Positions 52,276 to 61,489 are shown, numbered from the stretch's first letter. The stretch is 64,000 nucleotides of DNA from CAZOWM01 sp964583615 (GCA_964583615.1 CAZOWM010000007.1:1-64000), one strand, 5' to 3'. Numbers and translations: made by a program. Notes: generated by a model from the letters alone, not told the origin.

Positions 52276-53121
52276 ATGGAAATCATTGTAGGAAAAAACA
52301 CAGGGTTTTGCTCCGGAGTCAGGAAAGCGATCAGCGGTACTCAAGAAGTGCTCGAACACAATAAAAAAATTTTCTGCCTCGGTGAGATCATCCACAATCC
52401 GTCCGTGGTTGCCTCTCTGAAACGCAGGGGAATGGTTTTCGTCGACGACATCTCCGAGGTACCTGAAGGAGCAACATTCATCATTCGCTCACACGGCCTT
52501 CCATCCGATATCATAAACAGCGCGGTAAAAAGACGCCTCCATATTCATGACTTCACCTGCCCGAAAGTCAAGAAAATACACCGCCTCGCAATCGAGCTCA
52601 CAGAGAAGGGGTATGCCATCATTATCATCGGCAACACCAGCCATCCGGAAGTGAAGGCGATTCTGTCACTGACCCGCGGAAACGCCCGTGTGGTCGAAAA
52701 AACCGAGGACCTGGACTCGTTTCCTCCTGAGCACCAGTACGCCGTCGTCGTTCAAACCACTTTCAACCCTTTGTCCTTTTCAGATATAGTAAGGGAAGTC
52801 GTCCTACGCGCAAAGAATACGGTGGTGTACAATACTCTGTGCGAGGAGACGGTCAAAAGACAGCGTAAAGCACTCACGCTTGCGGAAGAGGTCGACTTCA
52901 TTGTCGTGGTGGGCGGGAAGAACAGCAGCAACACAAAAACCCTCTGTTCCATCGTGGAGAACAAGGTGCCTGTAATTCATGTTGAAGGAGCCGACGAGCT
53001 CGAAAAAAAGATGTTCAACGGCGTGCAGAAAGTCGGGATCATCAGCGGCGCATCCACACCTGAAGAGGAGGTCCAGAAGGTCCGCAGCACAATCCTCGGG
53101 CTTTTCGGATACACCTCCTAG
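52276..53121 (+). CDS. ispH: 4-hydroxy-3-methylbut-2-enyl diphosphate reductase
   Basis: This is the last enzyme of the MEP pathway, giving IPP and DMAPP through a 4Fe-4S cluster. The three cluster cysteines are Cys12 (GFCSGVRKA), Cys95 (FTCPKVKKIH) and Cys189 (NTLCEETVKRQ); conserved TSHPEV and GGKNSSNT are present. The length of 281 aa is normal. It forms an operon with the prenyl synthase and converges on argR with a four-base overlap of stops. Confidence 0.95.
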   Translation: MEIIVGKNTGFCSGVRKAISGTQEVLEHNKKIFCLGEIIHNPSVVASLKRRGMVFVDDISEVPEGATFIIRSHGLPSDIINSAVKRRLHIHDFTCPKVKKIHRLAIELTEKGYAIIIIGNTSHPEVKAILSLTRGNARVVEKTEDLDSFPPEHQYAVVVQTTFNPLSFSDIVREVVLRAKNTVVYNTLCEETVKRQRKALTLAEEVDFIVVVGGKNSSNTKTLCSIVENKVPVIHVEGADELEKKMFNGVQKVGIISGASTPEEEVQKVRSTILGLFGYTS

Positions 53122-53555
53122 ATATCGAGAGCCTTGAGGAGAGAGGAGTGGTCGGAGTTTTCCCTGAATACGACAATCAGTGTATCGTCCCCGCCCACTG
53201 TTCCAAGGATGTCGGGAATCTCAAGTCGGTCGATTTCGAATGCAATCCCTGTGGCATGCCCGAGATCGGTTTTTATCACCGACAAATTTCCGGAAAACTG
53301 TATGTCCCTGATTCCCCGTATGAGGTTTTCACTTTCCAAGCGCTCGCGTTCCAGATCAGCGTTTCCCGCGCGAGGACTCCTGTACACATACCCGATCTCC
53401 CTTTCGAAAACCCGCACGGTTCCCACCGACTGCAGATCGCGGGATAGTGTGGCCTGGGTTACCTCAACACCGTGTTCACGCAGTCGTTTTCTGAGCTGCT
53501 CCTGGCTGTGAATTTGTTCGTCTTTCACGATCGAGAGAATAAGATTCCTTCGCAC
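53118..53555 (-). CDS. argR: arginine repressor
   Basis: The 145-aa hexameric regulator has an N-terminal winged helix (HSQEQLRKRLREHGVEVTQATLSRDL in part) and a C-terminal arginine-binding domain (LGHATGIAFEIDRL, GTVGGDDTLIVVF). It starts at GTG 53555 behind AAAGG. Its first 80 bases overlap the 3' end of the glutamate synthase gene in another frame, an unusually long same-strand overlap, so it should be cotranscribed with glutamate synthesis. Confidence 0.9.
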   Translation of the reverse strand: MRRNLILSIVKDEQIHSQEQLRKRLREHGVEVTQATLSRDLQSVGTVRVFEREIGYVYRSPRAGNADLERERLESENLIRGIRDIQFSGNLSVIKTDLGHATGIAFEIDRLEIPDILGTVGGDDTLIVVFRENSDHSSLLKALDI

Positions 53556-55725
53556 TTGCTGACCTTTCAGTTGTATCCTCCTTTAACGGTTTCATGGTAA
53601 TGGCACCCCGCGGGCACAATGACGCACACACACCACATCCGGAACAGATATCGTAATTAATCGAGAACAACTCTCCTGTTCTCGTTATTGCGCCACGCGG
53701 ACAGTTTTCCACACATATGTCGCACTGAATACAGGTACCGCATGAAAAACAGTCATCGAGGGATCCTGCGTATGCGTCTCTTTCACTGAAATAGACCGTG
53801 TTGATTTTTCGCTTGTCCACTGTTTCAGCGACCTCATCTTTGAACACCATTCCGCGAAACATGCAATGTATATATTCCGCCACTTTCCTGCCCATCCCGA
53901 TGCTGTGCGTGACGAGTCCCGGTGCAACCACATCGCCCACGATGTACACATTTGGAAGATTCGTCGTGAACGAATCCCTCTCGAACACGAGATTCTCTCC
54001 GATAAAACCGAGCTCAGGTGTTTCCCCGACCGCCTCGATGAGGAGATCTGTGCTCATCTGGTCTCCGTTTTTGAAAAACAGCACCCCGTCTTCGTACTTC
54101 TCAATGAAGCGCGGATAGACAATCTTTGTTCCAAGGGAAAGGGCCCTGTCGAGCTCCTTTCCGAATGCCGCAGGTTTCTGAATATCCACAGTGGTAACCG
54201 ATCCGGCCCCGAGGCGAAAACACTCCGAAGCAACATCCATGGCAACGTTTCCCGCTCCAATAATCGTAATGTTCTTTCCCTTCAGGCTCCACTCTCCAGA
54301 GCCCATTTTCACCGACCTGAGGAACAGGTACGAGGAAATACTCCGATCCTCTCCAGGAAACCCGAGTGCCCGCGGAATTTGTGCACCCACTGCAATTATC
54401 ACTGCATCATAGCGCTCTCGCATTTCTATAAAGCGCGCAGTATCGACAGCGGCTCCGGTATAAAATTGTATACCGAGAGACCTGATGCGGTCCAGATCTT
54501 TCTGAACATCGGAGCATGAGAGGCGCTCTTCAGGAATGCTGTGCGTGAGCTTTCCTCCGATGTCTTTTTCTCTCTCATACACGTCAACCGAGTACCCCCG
54601 CCGTGCAAGATGCCATGCGGCAGTGAGCCCGGCAGGCCCTGCTCCGATCACTCCTATCCGCTCATTTTTCGCGCTTTCGAGCCGTTTCACCCCTCCAGAA
54701 GACGAGTACTGTCGTGCAATTTCGTCGATCTTTACAGGCGCGCCCAGAGCGTTTCTCGTGCACGCGGCCCTGCACAACCCTGGGCAAACAATTCCGCAAC
54801 ACGAATACCTGAACGGTGTGTATTCGTCTATCAAGTCAAACGCAGCCTGCACCCTGCCCTCCCTCAGCATCCGTATGATGAGGGGATTGGGGATTTTTGC
54901 CGGACATGCATGTGCGCAGGGAGGTAGGAGGTTTTTGTGTACGGGCCGCAGCTCACGTGAAACCTTACTTGAGGGAACATAGAGATTCCCATACGGTCTC
55001 TGACCCGCACGCCGAATGACAAAAAATCTGCCCTGCATGAGCTCTTCCGCATCCATGGCAAACTCGTATGCATACTCGGCAAGATATGAGCGTATACGGT
55101 CCACATCCGTCGGGCGTGCTTCTGCCATCACCGATCCCGCGCCGAGCTGCGCTTCGTCGATTCTTCCCCGCACGTAGATCTCGCCTCCGAACATTCCCGA
55201 AGCCACGTGCCTTGAAACAGGTGACGTGTGCTCGTCAAGTCCGTAGCCAATAATAATTATCGTGCCGCCTGCCATATACTCGCCCACGTAATCCCCGATG
55301 GTCTCGCCGATGATCATGACCGGGCGCTTGCTCCCGTATTCCTTCATCATAATCCCGGCCCTGAACCCCGCGGACCCCTTCACGAAGATCTTACCGTTTC
55401 TGACCATGTGGCCTGGTATGTCTCCAACGCTCCCATGCACGACGATGCTCCCACCGTTCATGGTATTACCAACCCCGTCCTGCGCATTTCCATAGACGAC
55501 GATTTTTGCTCCGCCGTTGAACACTCCGAGGTCCTGGCCTGGAATTCCCCTCACTTCAAGGAGGATACCCGGATCAAGGCCCGCGCCGATGTATCGCTGT
55601 CCGATTACCTTTTCAAGGATAAAGTGCTTCACCCCACCTCGAATTCTGTTCCGTATCTCAAGATTGAGATCTCTGTAGTGCATCTTTCCTACTTCGATCC
55701 TGCAGATGGTGGTAAGTTCTTCCAT
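53476..55725 (-). CDS. glutamate synthase GXGXG domain fused to FAD/NADPH oxidoreductase and ferredoxin
   Basis: Residues 1-235 are the GXGXG beta-helix domain (GQDLGVFNGGAKIVVYG, MNGGSIVVHG, FRAGIMMKEYG). Residues about 265-655 are a GltD-type small subunit: cysteine clusters CAHACPAKIP and CCGIVCPGLCRAAC, FAD motif GVIGAGPAGLTAAWHLA, NADPH motif TIIGAGNVAMDVASE and a late GD. Residues about 660-720 hold a 2x4Fe-4S ferredoxin (CGTCIQCDICVENCP and CSGCGVCASLCP). The last ~35 residues past the second cluster overlap argR. With the next two genes it forms a split glutamate synthase. Confidence 0.88.
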   Translation of the reverse strand: MEELTTICRIEVGKMHYRDLNLEIRNRIRGGVKHFILEKVIGQRYIGAGLDPGILLEVRGIPGQDLGVFNGGAKIVVYGNAQDGVGNTMNGGSIVVHGSVGDIPGHMVRNGKIFVKGSAGFRAGIMMKEYGSKRPVMIIGETIGDYVGEYMAGGTIIIIGYGLDEHTSPVSRHVASGMFGGEIYVRGRIDEAQLGAGSVMAEARPTDVDRIRSYLAEYAYEFAMDAEELMQGRFFVIRRAGQRPYGNLYVPSSKVSRELRPVHKNLLPPCAHACPAKIPNPLIIRMLREGRVQAAFDLIDEYTPFRYSCCGIVCPGLCRAACTRNALGAPVKIDEIARQYSSSGGVKRLESAKNERIGVIGAGPAGLTAAWHLARRGYSVDVYEREKDIGGKLTHSIPEERLSCSDVQKDLDRIRSLGIQFYTGAAVDTARFIEMRERYDAVIIAVGAQIPRALGFPGEDRSISSYLFLRSVKMGSGEWSLKGKNITIIGAGNVAMDVASECFRLGAGSVTTVDIQKPAAFGKELDRALSLGTKIVYPRFIEKYEDGVLFFKNGDQMSTDLLIEAVGETPELGFIGENLVFERDSFTTNLPNVYIVGDVVAPGLVTHSIGMGRKVAEYIHCMFRGMVFKDEVAETVDKRKINTVYFSERDAYAGSLDDCFSCGTCIQCDICVENCPRGAITRTGELFSINYDICSGCGVCASLCPRGAITMKPLKEDTTERSASAKESYSLDRERRTNSQPGAAQKTTA

Positions 55726-55745
55726 GCGTCCCCCCTCGAGGCGAG

Positions 55746-57320
55746 CTACAGTCCCGCCTGCTTCACCCCGAGTACTTCGAGTTCATCACTCGTGAGGTGC
55801 ACACCTCTCAACCTTTCACGGTTTCCGACGAGTGAACCTATGGTGTTGATTCCCATGCCGCCCATGAGCTCCTTAATCTCATCAGACCAGGCCTGAAGCA
55901 GTCCGATAAGCGCTTTTGTTGCAAGTTCGACATCGACCCTCCGCGCGAGGTCAGGGCGGTTTGTGGTGATCCCATAACTGCACCTGCTCGCATAACACCG
56001 CTGACAGAGTCCGCACCCGAGCGCAACGAGCACAGCAGTTCCGATATACACCGAGTCAGCACCGAGACAGATCGCCTTCAGCACATCTGCTGAGTTTCTG
56101 ATACCTCCCGCAGCGATGAGAGACACTTCGTGACGCACTTTCTCCTCGCGCAATCTCTTGTCCGCAGCGGATATGGCAAGCTCGATGGGGATTCCCATCG
56201 ATTGCCTGACTCTTCTTGGGGCCGCCCCGGTGCCTCCTCTGAACCCGTCGATGGCGATGATGTCGGCACCCGCGCGCGCGATTCCCGAAACGATGTGCGC
56301 GATGTTGTGCACAGCAGATACCTTTACGGACACGGGTTTGTTGTAACCGGTGGTTTCCTTTATCGCATAGATGAGCTGTCTGAGATCCTCTATTGAATAA
56401 ATATCGTGATGCGGCGCCGGAGAAAGGGCGTCTGATCCCTGAGGGATCATGCGTGTTTTCGATATCTCTCCTGTGACCTTCTCGCCAGGAAGGTGGCCTC
56501 CGATGCCCGGTTTTGCTCCCTGGCCGATTTTGATCTCCACCGCGGAGCAGTTTTTGAAGAACCGCGGGTTTACTCCGAACCGTCCCGAAGCGACCTGAAC
56601 AATCGTGTTTTCACTGTAGTCGTTGAGCGCCTTGTGCAGTCCTCCCTCGCCTGTGTTCCAGTAGGTGCCGACTTCTTTTGCCGCTCGCGCTGCAGCTAAT
56701 TGCACGTTGAGATTGATCGAACCGAAACTCATCGCCGAAAACAAAATGGGTGTCTGGACCTCGAGCAGCGGCGGAATGTCATTTGCCGAAAAATCTCTCC
56801 TGCCAAGATAGGTTCTCAGTTCGATCGGTTCCCTCAGTGGATCAATGGGAGGGTTTGTGACCTGACATGCATCGAACATCAGGTGATCGAAATAACTGAT
56901 GAGTTCAGAATCCGAGCCGGTCGAGATGAGAAGCACATGGCCGGGGTTGTTGGGGTCCACCTGTCTCCACAGGTTCTTCTGATCGCCCCGCCAGTAGCGG
57001 TGGGATGAAACGAACGGGATGTCGACAATCGTAATTGCCTCCTCCGGGCACTGTCTCTCGCAGTAGTGACAGGCCCCGCAGGAGCTCCTGTTCGCTACAG
57101 GAATGCTTATCGGTTTTCCATCGACCACCTTTTCCGGCACGAGCCGTATTTCACCCCAGGTGCATGCGGTGGCACAGATCCCGCACCGCGTGCACCGATC
57201 ATAATCAAAAAGCGGCATATACTTTACGGGCCATTTCCAGTTTCTCGACATATCCATGTATATTTCATCTTTCTTCCCCACGCTCCTGTCGGTTTCGGGG
57301 TATCGCATATCTTCAGACAT
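55746..57320 (-). CDS. gltB: glutamate synthase FMN domain (archaeal-type GltB2)
   Basis: This 524-aa subunit makes glutamate from 2-oxoglutarate and ammonia on FMN. An N-terminal ferredoxin part (CTRCGICATACTWGEI and CGACHYCERQCPEEAI) is followed by the FMN TIM barrel: ALNDYSENTIVQVASGRFGV, KIGQGAKPGIGGHLPGEKV, DGFRGGTGAAPRR, AAGGIRNSADVLKAICLGAD and GCGLCQRCYASRCSYGITT. It overlaps the amidotransferase gene by eight bases. The ammonia tunnel and flavin are thus on separate polypeptides. Confidence 0.9.
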   Translation of the reverse strand: MSEDMRYPETDRSVGKKDEIYMDMSRNWKWPVKYMPLFDYDRCTRCGICATACTWGEIRLVPEKVVDGKPISIPVANRSSCGACHYCERQCPEEAITIVDIPFVSSHRYWRGDQKNLWRQVDPNNPGHVLLISTGSDSELISYFDHLMFDACQVTNPPIDPLREPIELRTYLGRRDFSANDIPPLLEVQTPILFSAMSFGSINLNVQLAAARAAKEVGTYWNTGEGGLHKALNDYSENTIVQVASGRFGVNPRFFKNCSAVEIKIGQGAKPGIGGHLPGEKVTGEISKTRMIPQGSDALSPAPHHDIYSIEDLRQLIYAIKETTGYNKPVSVKVSAVHNIAHIVSGIARAGADIIAIDGFRGGTGAAPRRVRQSMGIPIELAISAADKRLREEKVRHEVSLIAAGGIRNSADVLKAICLGADSVYIGTAVLVALGCGLCQRCYASRCSYGITTNRPDLARRVDVELATKALIGLLQAWSDEIKELMGGMGINTIGSLVGNRERLRGVHLTSDELEVLGVKQAGL

Positions 57321-58413
57321 GAGCTTCCTCCTTCATCTTCACGATCTCCGGCTTTCCTCCGTCCAGCATCCACGTCTTCTCCCTGTCCGGGCACAGAATT
57401 TCGAAGGAGCACTCTTCACTGGAAAAAAAATACTGTTCACCGCGTTTCGCCACAACGAGGGGCCGGAGCTTCAGGTTGTCGTTCAAGGCGATCATCTCCT
57501 TTCCGTTCGAAACGAGAATCGCAAACGGCCCGTTGAGAAGGGCCTGGGGAAAGTACTGACGCAGATATAGAAGCTTTCGTTTTTTCGCCTCATCCTGCAT
57601 CTCCTCTATTTCCGGCCAGAGCGGGGGAGAAATCACCGAGCAGGCGTCCGAAACAGACATCCCGTATTCGCGCACCAGGAGGTCGAACAGGTAGCTTATC
57701 ACTTCAGTGTCTGTCTGAAGAAGACACCTGTATCCGAACATCTCGAGGTAGTTTCGGTTTACTCCGTAACTTGTAATTTCACCGTTGTGCACAACTGACC
57801 ACTCGAGAAGGGAAAAGGGGTGCGCGCCTCCCCACCAGCTCTGAGAATTCGTAGGAAAACGGCTGTGCACCATCCAGACCGGAGCCTCCATTCTGTCGAT
57901 GAGGAAAAACTCCCCGATCTGCTCCGGATATCCGACTCCCTTGAATATCCCCATGTTTTTTCCACACGACATGACGAACGCATCAGGGATCGCTCTGTTG
58001 AAGTCGAAGACGAATTTTTTCATATATGCATCGATGATACCGCTTTGACTGTGGACTGTGGCGGGCCCCAGATTCGAAAGCTTGAGGTCCTCGTTACTGG
58101 GCCCGGGAGTTGTAAAGTACCGCTTCAGCAGGGGGTGCCACTGGATGGTGTGTATGTCTTTTGTAGGCATATCTTCCGCTATCTTCACATAGAGGTGCGC
58201 ACGAATAAACCCATCTGCAGCTTTTGCGGCATGCTCATTGTTGCACGCGATGTGAAGGGCATGATATTTTTCGAATTCGGGGTAGATGCCGTACGCAGCA
58301 AAGCCCCCGCCGAACCCGTTCCCGCGGTCGTGTTGGATACTGATCGCTTCGATGAAGTCACCGCCGCTCAATTTCCCGCCGTTTATATCAATGCCCCCGA
58401 TGATCCCACACAT
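57313..58413 (-). CDS. glutamate synthase amidotransferase domain (class II, GltB1-like)
   Basis: This 366-aa Ntn-type glutaminase releases ammonia for the FMN subunit. Cys2 (MCGIIGGI), exposed after Met removal, is the nucleophile; HDRGNGFGGG, MVHSRFPTNSQSWWGGAHPF, VHNGEI and DTEVISYL match class II amidotransferases. GGAGG lies six bases before the ATG, and it is the first gene of the operon. Separate amidotransferase, FMN and GXGXG/oxidoreductase genes follow the archaeal/Thermotoga arrangement rather than the single large GltB of enterics. Confidence 0.9.
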   Translation of the reverse strand: MCGIIGGIDINGGKLSGGDFIEAISIQHDRGNGFGGGFAAYGIYPEFEKYHALHIACNNEHAAKAADGFIRAHLYVKIAEDMPTKDIHTIQWHPLLKRYFTTPGPSNEDLKLSNLGPATVHSQSGIIDAYMKKFVFDFNRAIPDAFVMSCGKNMGIFKGVGYPEQIGEFFLIDRMEAPVWMVHSRFPTNSQSWWGGAHPFSLLEWSVVHNGEITSYGVNRNYLEMFGYRCLLQTDTEVISYLFDLLVREYGMSVSDACSVISPPLWPEIEEMQDEAKKRKLLYLRQYFPQALLNGPFAILVSNGKEMIALNDNLKLRPLVVAKRGEQYFFSSEECSFEILCPDREKTWMLDGGKPEIVKMKEEAHV

Positions 58414-58449
58414 ATGTATCCTCCAATGTATATTTATAAATAATTTGCA

Positions 58450-58478
58450 TATATATATATTTTTTTGTACTCTGTCAA
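58450..58478 (-). promoter_or_regulatory. promoter of glutamate synthase-argR operon
   Basis: On the minus strand a perfect TTGACA (58473-58478) and TATATA (58450-58455) are 17 bases apart, 37 bases before the first ATG of the operon. Confidence 0.8.
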
Positions 58479-58526
58479 GAAGAAATAAAAAAAACCGGGG
58501 AAAAAACTTCTCTTTTTTTTCTATGT

Positions 58527-58551
58527 ACCGGTGATCTTCACACCGGTTTTT
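58527..58551 (+). terminator. orphan plus-strand terminator, possible small RNA end
   Basis: ACCGGTG and CACCGGT (7 bp, loop of seven) are followed by TTTTT on the plus strand, with no plus-strand gene upstream. A weak TTGCAT-N17-TACTCT pair (58445-58473) could start a transcript of about 75 bases. Confidence 0.6.
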
Positions 58552-58937
58552 CTGGGAGGGCGAGGTTTCATGAGATCAAACCGTATATGTAATCTTCTCA
58601 CCTCATCTTCATGACGCCTTTTTAATTTTCATCACTCCATAACCGGTCATACTGTATATTTATCTCTTCTTCCCGATTATGTGTAACGCCTTTGTTCTCC
58701 CCTTGATAAGCCTCGATTCTTAAACCATAAACAGGGAGTTTCCAAAGGTGACCCGAGTTCACGGGGCGAGAAGGTACCTGCAAAGCTGCTGTACATTCCC
58801 TTTGAAAATTAATCCACCTTTCTCGTGCAGACGATCTTCTATTATATCGCTGCCATCCGGATACTCACATGCATTTAGCACTTGTTTTCTCACGTTGCTG
58901 CAATAAGACACTATAATGTTCTATTATTATAATTTTC

Positions 58938-58965
58938 TTGTTATAGCGTTAAAACCGAGTATAAT
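58938..58965 (+). promoter_or_regulatory. promoter ahead of mscL remnant
   Basis: TTGTTA and a perfect TATAAT are 16 bases apart; the -10 box ends ten bases before ATG 58975. Confidence 0.65.
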
Positions 58966-58974
58966 TGCAGAGAG

Positions 58975-59336
58975 ATGGAAAGGAAGAGTCGAGGGGGAAA
59001 AGTGATCGACTTTGTGATAATCGATAAGGATTTCACGGTCAAAAAGACAATTCCAACCTGTTCATCAACCTGAGCGGCGGCTCTTACGCAACGCTCGCAA
59101 CAGCGAAGGAGGCGGGTGCGGTTACCATCAATTACGGCGTTTTCGTCAATACGGTCATCAACTTCCTCATTGTTGCCTTCGTGATCTTTCTGATCGTCCG
59201 ATCCATGAATAAATTGAAACGCAGAGAGGAGACGCCAGCTGAGCCGACGACGAAGGAGTGCCCCTTCTGTCTTTCACAGGTCCCGATCAAGGCGACCCGC
59301 TGCCCCTACTGCACCTCACAGCTGAAGGCGGCATAA
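58975..59336 (+). pseudogene. mscL: mscL remnant with C-terminal zinc ribbon
   Basis: A short frame from ATG 58975 (MERKSRGGKVIDFVII) resembles the MscL N-terminus (RGNVIDLAVGVII), but its frame ends soon after. In another frame, from about 59046, the sequence reads NLFINLSGGSYATLATAKEA, then the second membrane helix (NYGVFVNTVINFLIVAFVIF) and a CPFCLSQVPIKATRCPYC zinc ribbon to TAA 59336. Most of the first, pore-lining helix and the following loop are deleted, so the mechanosensitive channel cannot form. The zinc ribbon is an extension seen in some MscL proteins. Confidence 0.82.
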
Positions 59337-59555
59337 GCCTGCAGGTTTCAGGGGAGGCTCCATGGAAAGGTTCTCATGACGTTTCATGAATTATCGTTTA
59401 CAGGAGTTCGGGCAACGGATGTCAGTGCCTTCTTCTGAAGAGAAAGCCATCACCGTAAGGACTGAAGATAAAGAAGGTCTCGATTTGAAGAGAGATTTTT
59501 GAATACAGGTGGGGTCTTTCTTTCCTGATTTACGGCTGATATTCTTATTTTTCTA
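59337..59555. other. non-coding spacer
   Basis: No gene or clear terminator is seen between the mscL remnant and the convergent btpA-family gene. Confidence 0.4.
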
Positions 59556-60377
59556 TTACCGTAAAGATTTCACTTTATCCATGAATGCTTTTGTTCTTTC
59601 AAAAGAGACGGGATTCTGCCACTTTCCCTCTTCTTTGAATTCGCTTCCCACTATTGCGCCGTCAATAACATCAATGTAATCTTTGACATTCTCAGTGGTG
59701 ATCCCGCTCCCCACAAAAACAGGTATAGTAACAGATGACTTGACGTTCTGGATATCCGGGAGTGTTGGTTTTTCACCCGTTGCCCCGCCTGTAACGATGA
59801 CAGCGTCTCCCTTGAATGTTTCAATATCATGAGCCTGCTCTTTAATACCTCTGTCAGAAGTTATGAAGTGACTCCCGTGTTTTACCAGTACATCAGCCAA
59901 AATCTTTATACGATCTCCGCCAATTGCGTGCCGAAAACGGAGCGCTTTCGGGCCTGAGGCTTCGACTATTCCTGCATTTGAAATGTATGTATTGGCTAAC
60001 TCGAAAATCCTCACCCACTGTGCTCCTGACCCCACAGCAGCAGCAATCGCCTGTATCGAGCCGTTCAGATGACAGTTGATCCCCACCGGTACGTTGATCG
60101 AACGGATCACAGCATAGGCACACACTGCGAGTGCCGCAGTCGTTTCGTGACCGATCTCATCATCCTTCAGGTACGGATGGTCCCACATATTTTCAATCTG
60201 TAGACCATCGACACCCGCTTTTTCCAGAATCTCAGCCTCTTTTATTGCAGTCTCAATGATCCGGCTCATTGCTCCCTGGGAGTAGAATGGGGATCCAGGG
60301 AGTGGTCGAAGATGCACCATTCCTATAATCGGCTTTTTGACATCGAAAACATCATGGATCCAGAAATTTTCTTTCAT
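59556..60377 (-). CDS. BtpA/SgcQ family TIM-barrel protein
   Basis: This 273-aa TIM barrel belongs to the BtpA/SgcQ family: PIIGMVHLRPLPGSP, AGVDGLQIENMWDHPY, VPVGINCHLNG, ITSDRGIKEQAHDI, DAVIVTGGATGEKP and VFVGSGITTENV. Family members are tied to carbohydrate or nucleoside catabolism (SgcQ) and to photosystem I stability in cyanobacteria (BtpA), but the reaction is not known. It lies 91 bases behind a PfkB kinase in a two-gene operon, so it may act on the kinase product. Confidence 0.85.
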   Translation of the reverse strand: MKENFWIHDVFDVKKPIIGMVHLRPLPGSPFYSQGAMSRIIETAIKEAEILEKAGVDGLQIENMWDHPYLKDDEIGHETTAALAVCAYAVIRSINVPVGINCHLNGSIQAIAAAVGSGAQWVRIFELANTYISNAGIVEASGPKALRFRHAIGGDRIKILADVLVKHGSHFITSDRGIKEQAHDIETFKGDAVIVTGGATGEKPTLPDIQNVKSSVTIPVFVGSGITTENVKDYIDVIDGAIVGSEFKEEGKWQNPVSFERTKAFMDKVKSLR

Positions 60378-60468
60378 AAATCACTCCATTGAATATTAAT
60401 AGTTGGACTCAGTTTATTCACAATATCTATAAGAAACAAAATGAGTAACGAAAATTCATGTAACGCCC

Positions 60469-61434
60469 TTATTCTCCCGTTCTTCTATTCTGTATCAGCT
60501 CCTCGACCTCACGCAAAGTTCCTGATGACCTCGCACCCACCTTTGTACAGCAGAGGGCACCACAGGCATTGGCAAATGTTCCAGCCTGTTTAAGGCTAAA
60601 CCCCTTGAGAACACTGTATATAAAGCCACCGTGAAAAGCATCGCCCGCACCTGTGGTATCGACTACTTTTATCCTGTAGGCGGGCTCTGTATACGTACTC
60701 GTACTATTCAAAACAATACATCCTTTATCGCCAAGTGTGATAGCAACTACATTCGATCCATAATCCAACAATTTTCTCCCATCTTTGACAAAATCATCAG
60801 AACCGATGAGCTCTTTTGCAGCATCCTTGCACGGGATAAGAACATCTGAAAGCTCAAGCGCCCTCTTCATTTCTGTATCTGTTGCAAGTTTTGCTTCCTT
60901 CACAAAATAAGTAGGGGTCACATCCAGATTAAAGACGATCTTCACGCCACTTTCTTTCGCCATTTCCATGGCTTTCACAACAGGTTTCAAAGGGAGAAGG
61001 CACGCTTCTGCATGAAGCACCCTTGACGATTTAATATACTCTCTATGCTTGGATCCAACGTCCTCTGCGGTGAGTTTAATGAGAGCATTCGGGAACATGG
61101 TAATCGATCTCCCGCCGTTTTTATTTACCTGAATCCATGTAAACATCGTGTTCTCACCTTTTACGACTTCAACGTGGCTGTTGTCTATCCCCTCTTTTGC
61201 AAGATCTTCCAGCACAATTTTTCCTGCCTCATCATCTCCAATCTTGCCGAACCACCCGGTTCTCACACCAAGTCTCGCCAGCTGCGTCATCACATTTCCA
61301 GCCACACCACCTGGATGGACTTCATACCCCTCGGACATAATTTTCTCTTCAACAGCAGGAATCGAAGGAACGAGCGCGAAATAATCGACCGCTAAAGTTC
61401 CAATCGCAGTTACATCAATCCGGTTGTCTTGCAT
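60469..61434 (-). CDS. PfkB family sugar/nucleoside kinase
   Basis: This ribokinase-fold kinase of 321 aa starts with VTAIGTLAVDYFALVPSIP and has HPGGVAGNVMTQLARLG, the glycine motif, and DTTGAGDAFHGGFIY with the anion hole and catalytic Asp near residue 255. ATG 61434 is favoured because GGGAGG lies six bases before it; the frame stays open to 61470 without a ribosome site. Substrate is unknown. With the BtpA/SgcQ gene it forms a catabolic cassette under a palindromic operator. Confidence 0.87.
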   Translation of the reverse strand: MQDNRIDVTAIGTLAVDYFALVPSIPAVEEKIMSEGYEVHPGGVAGNVMTQLARLGVRTGWFGKIGDDEAGKIVLEDLAKEGIDNSHVEVVKGENTMFTWIQVNKNGGRSITMFPNALIKLTAEDVGSKHREYIKSSRVLHAEACLLPLKPVVKAMEMAKESGVKIVFNLDVTPTYFVKEAKLATDTEMKRALELSDVLIPCKDAAKELIGSDDFVKDGRKLLDYGSNVVAITLGDKGCIVLNSTSTYTEPAYRIKVVDTTGAGDAFHGGFIYSVLKGFSLKQAGTFANACGALCCTKVGARSSGTLREVEELIQNRRTGE

Positions 61435-61489
61435 AAAGGCCTCCCCCCATATCTCGAGTGAGCTTTTCATTTATTTTTTTCAAATGAAA

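Larger units (their letters stand above)
58479..58974. other. non-coding stretch right of the glt promoter
   Basis: I see no gene in these 496 bases. They hold an orphan plus-strand terminator (58527), a 19-base segment near 58690 that matches the kinase 3' end near 60470 at 17 positions, and at the right end a promoter for the mscL remnant. Confidence 0.6.
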
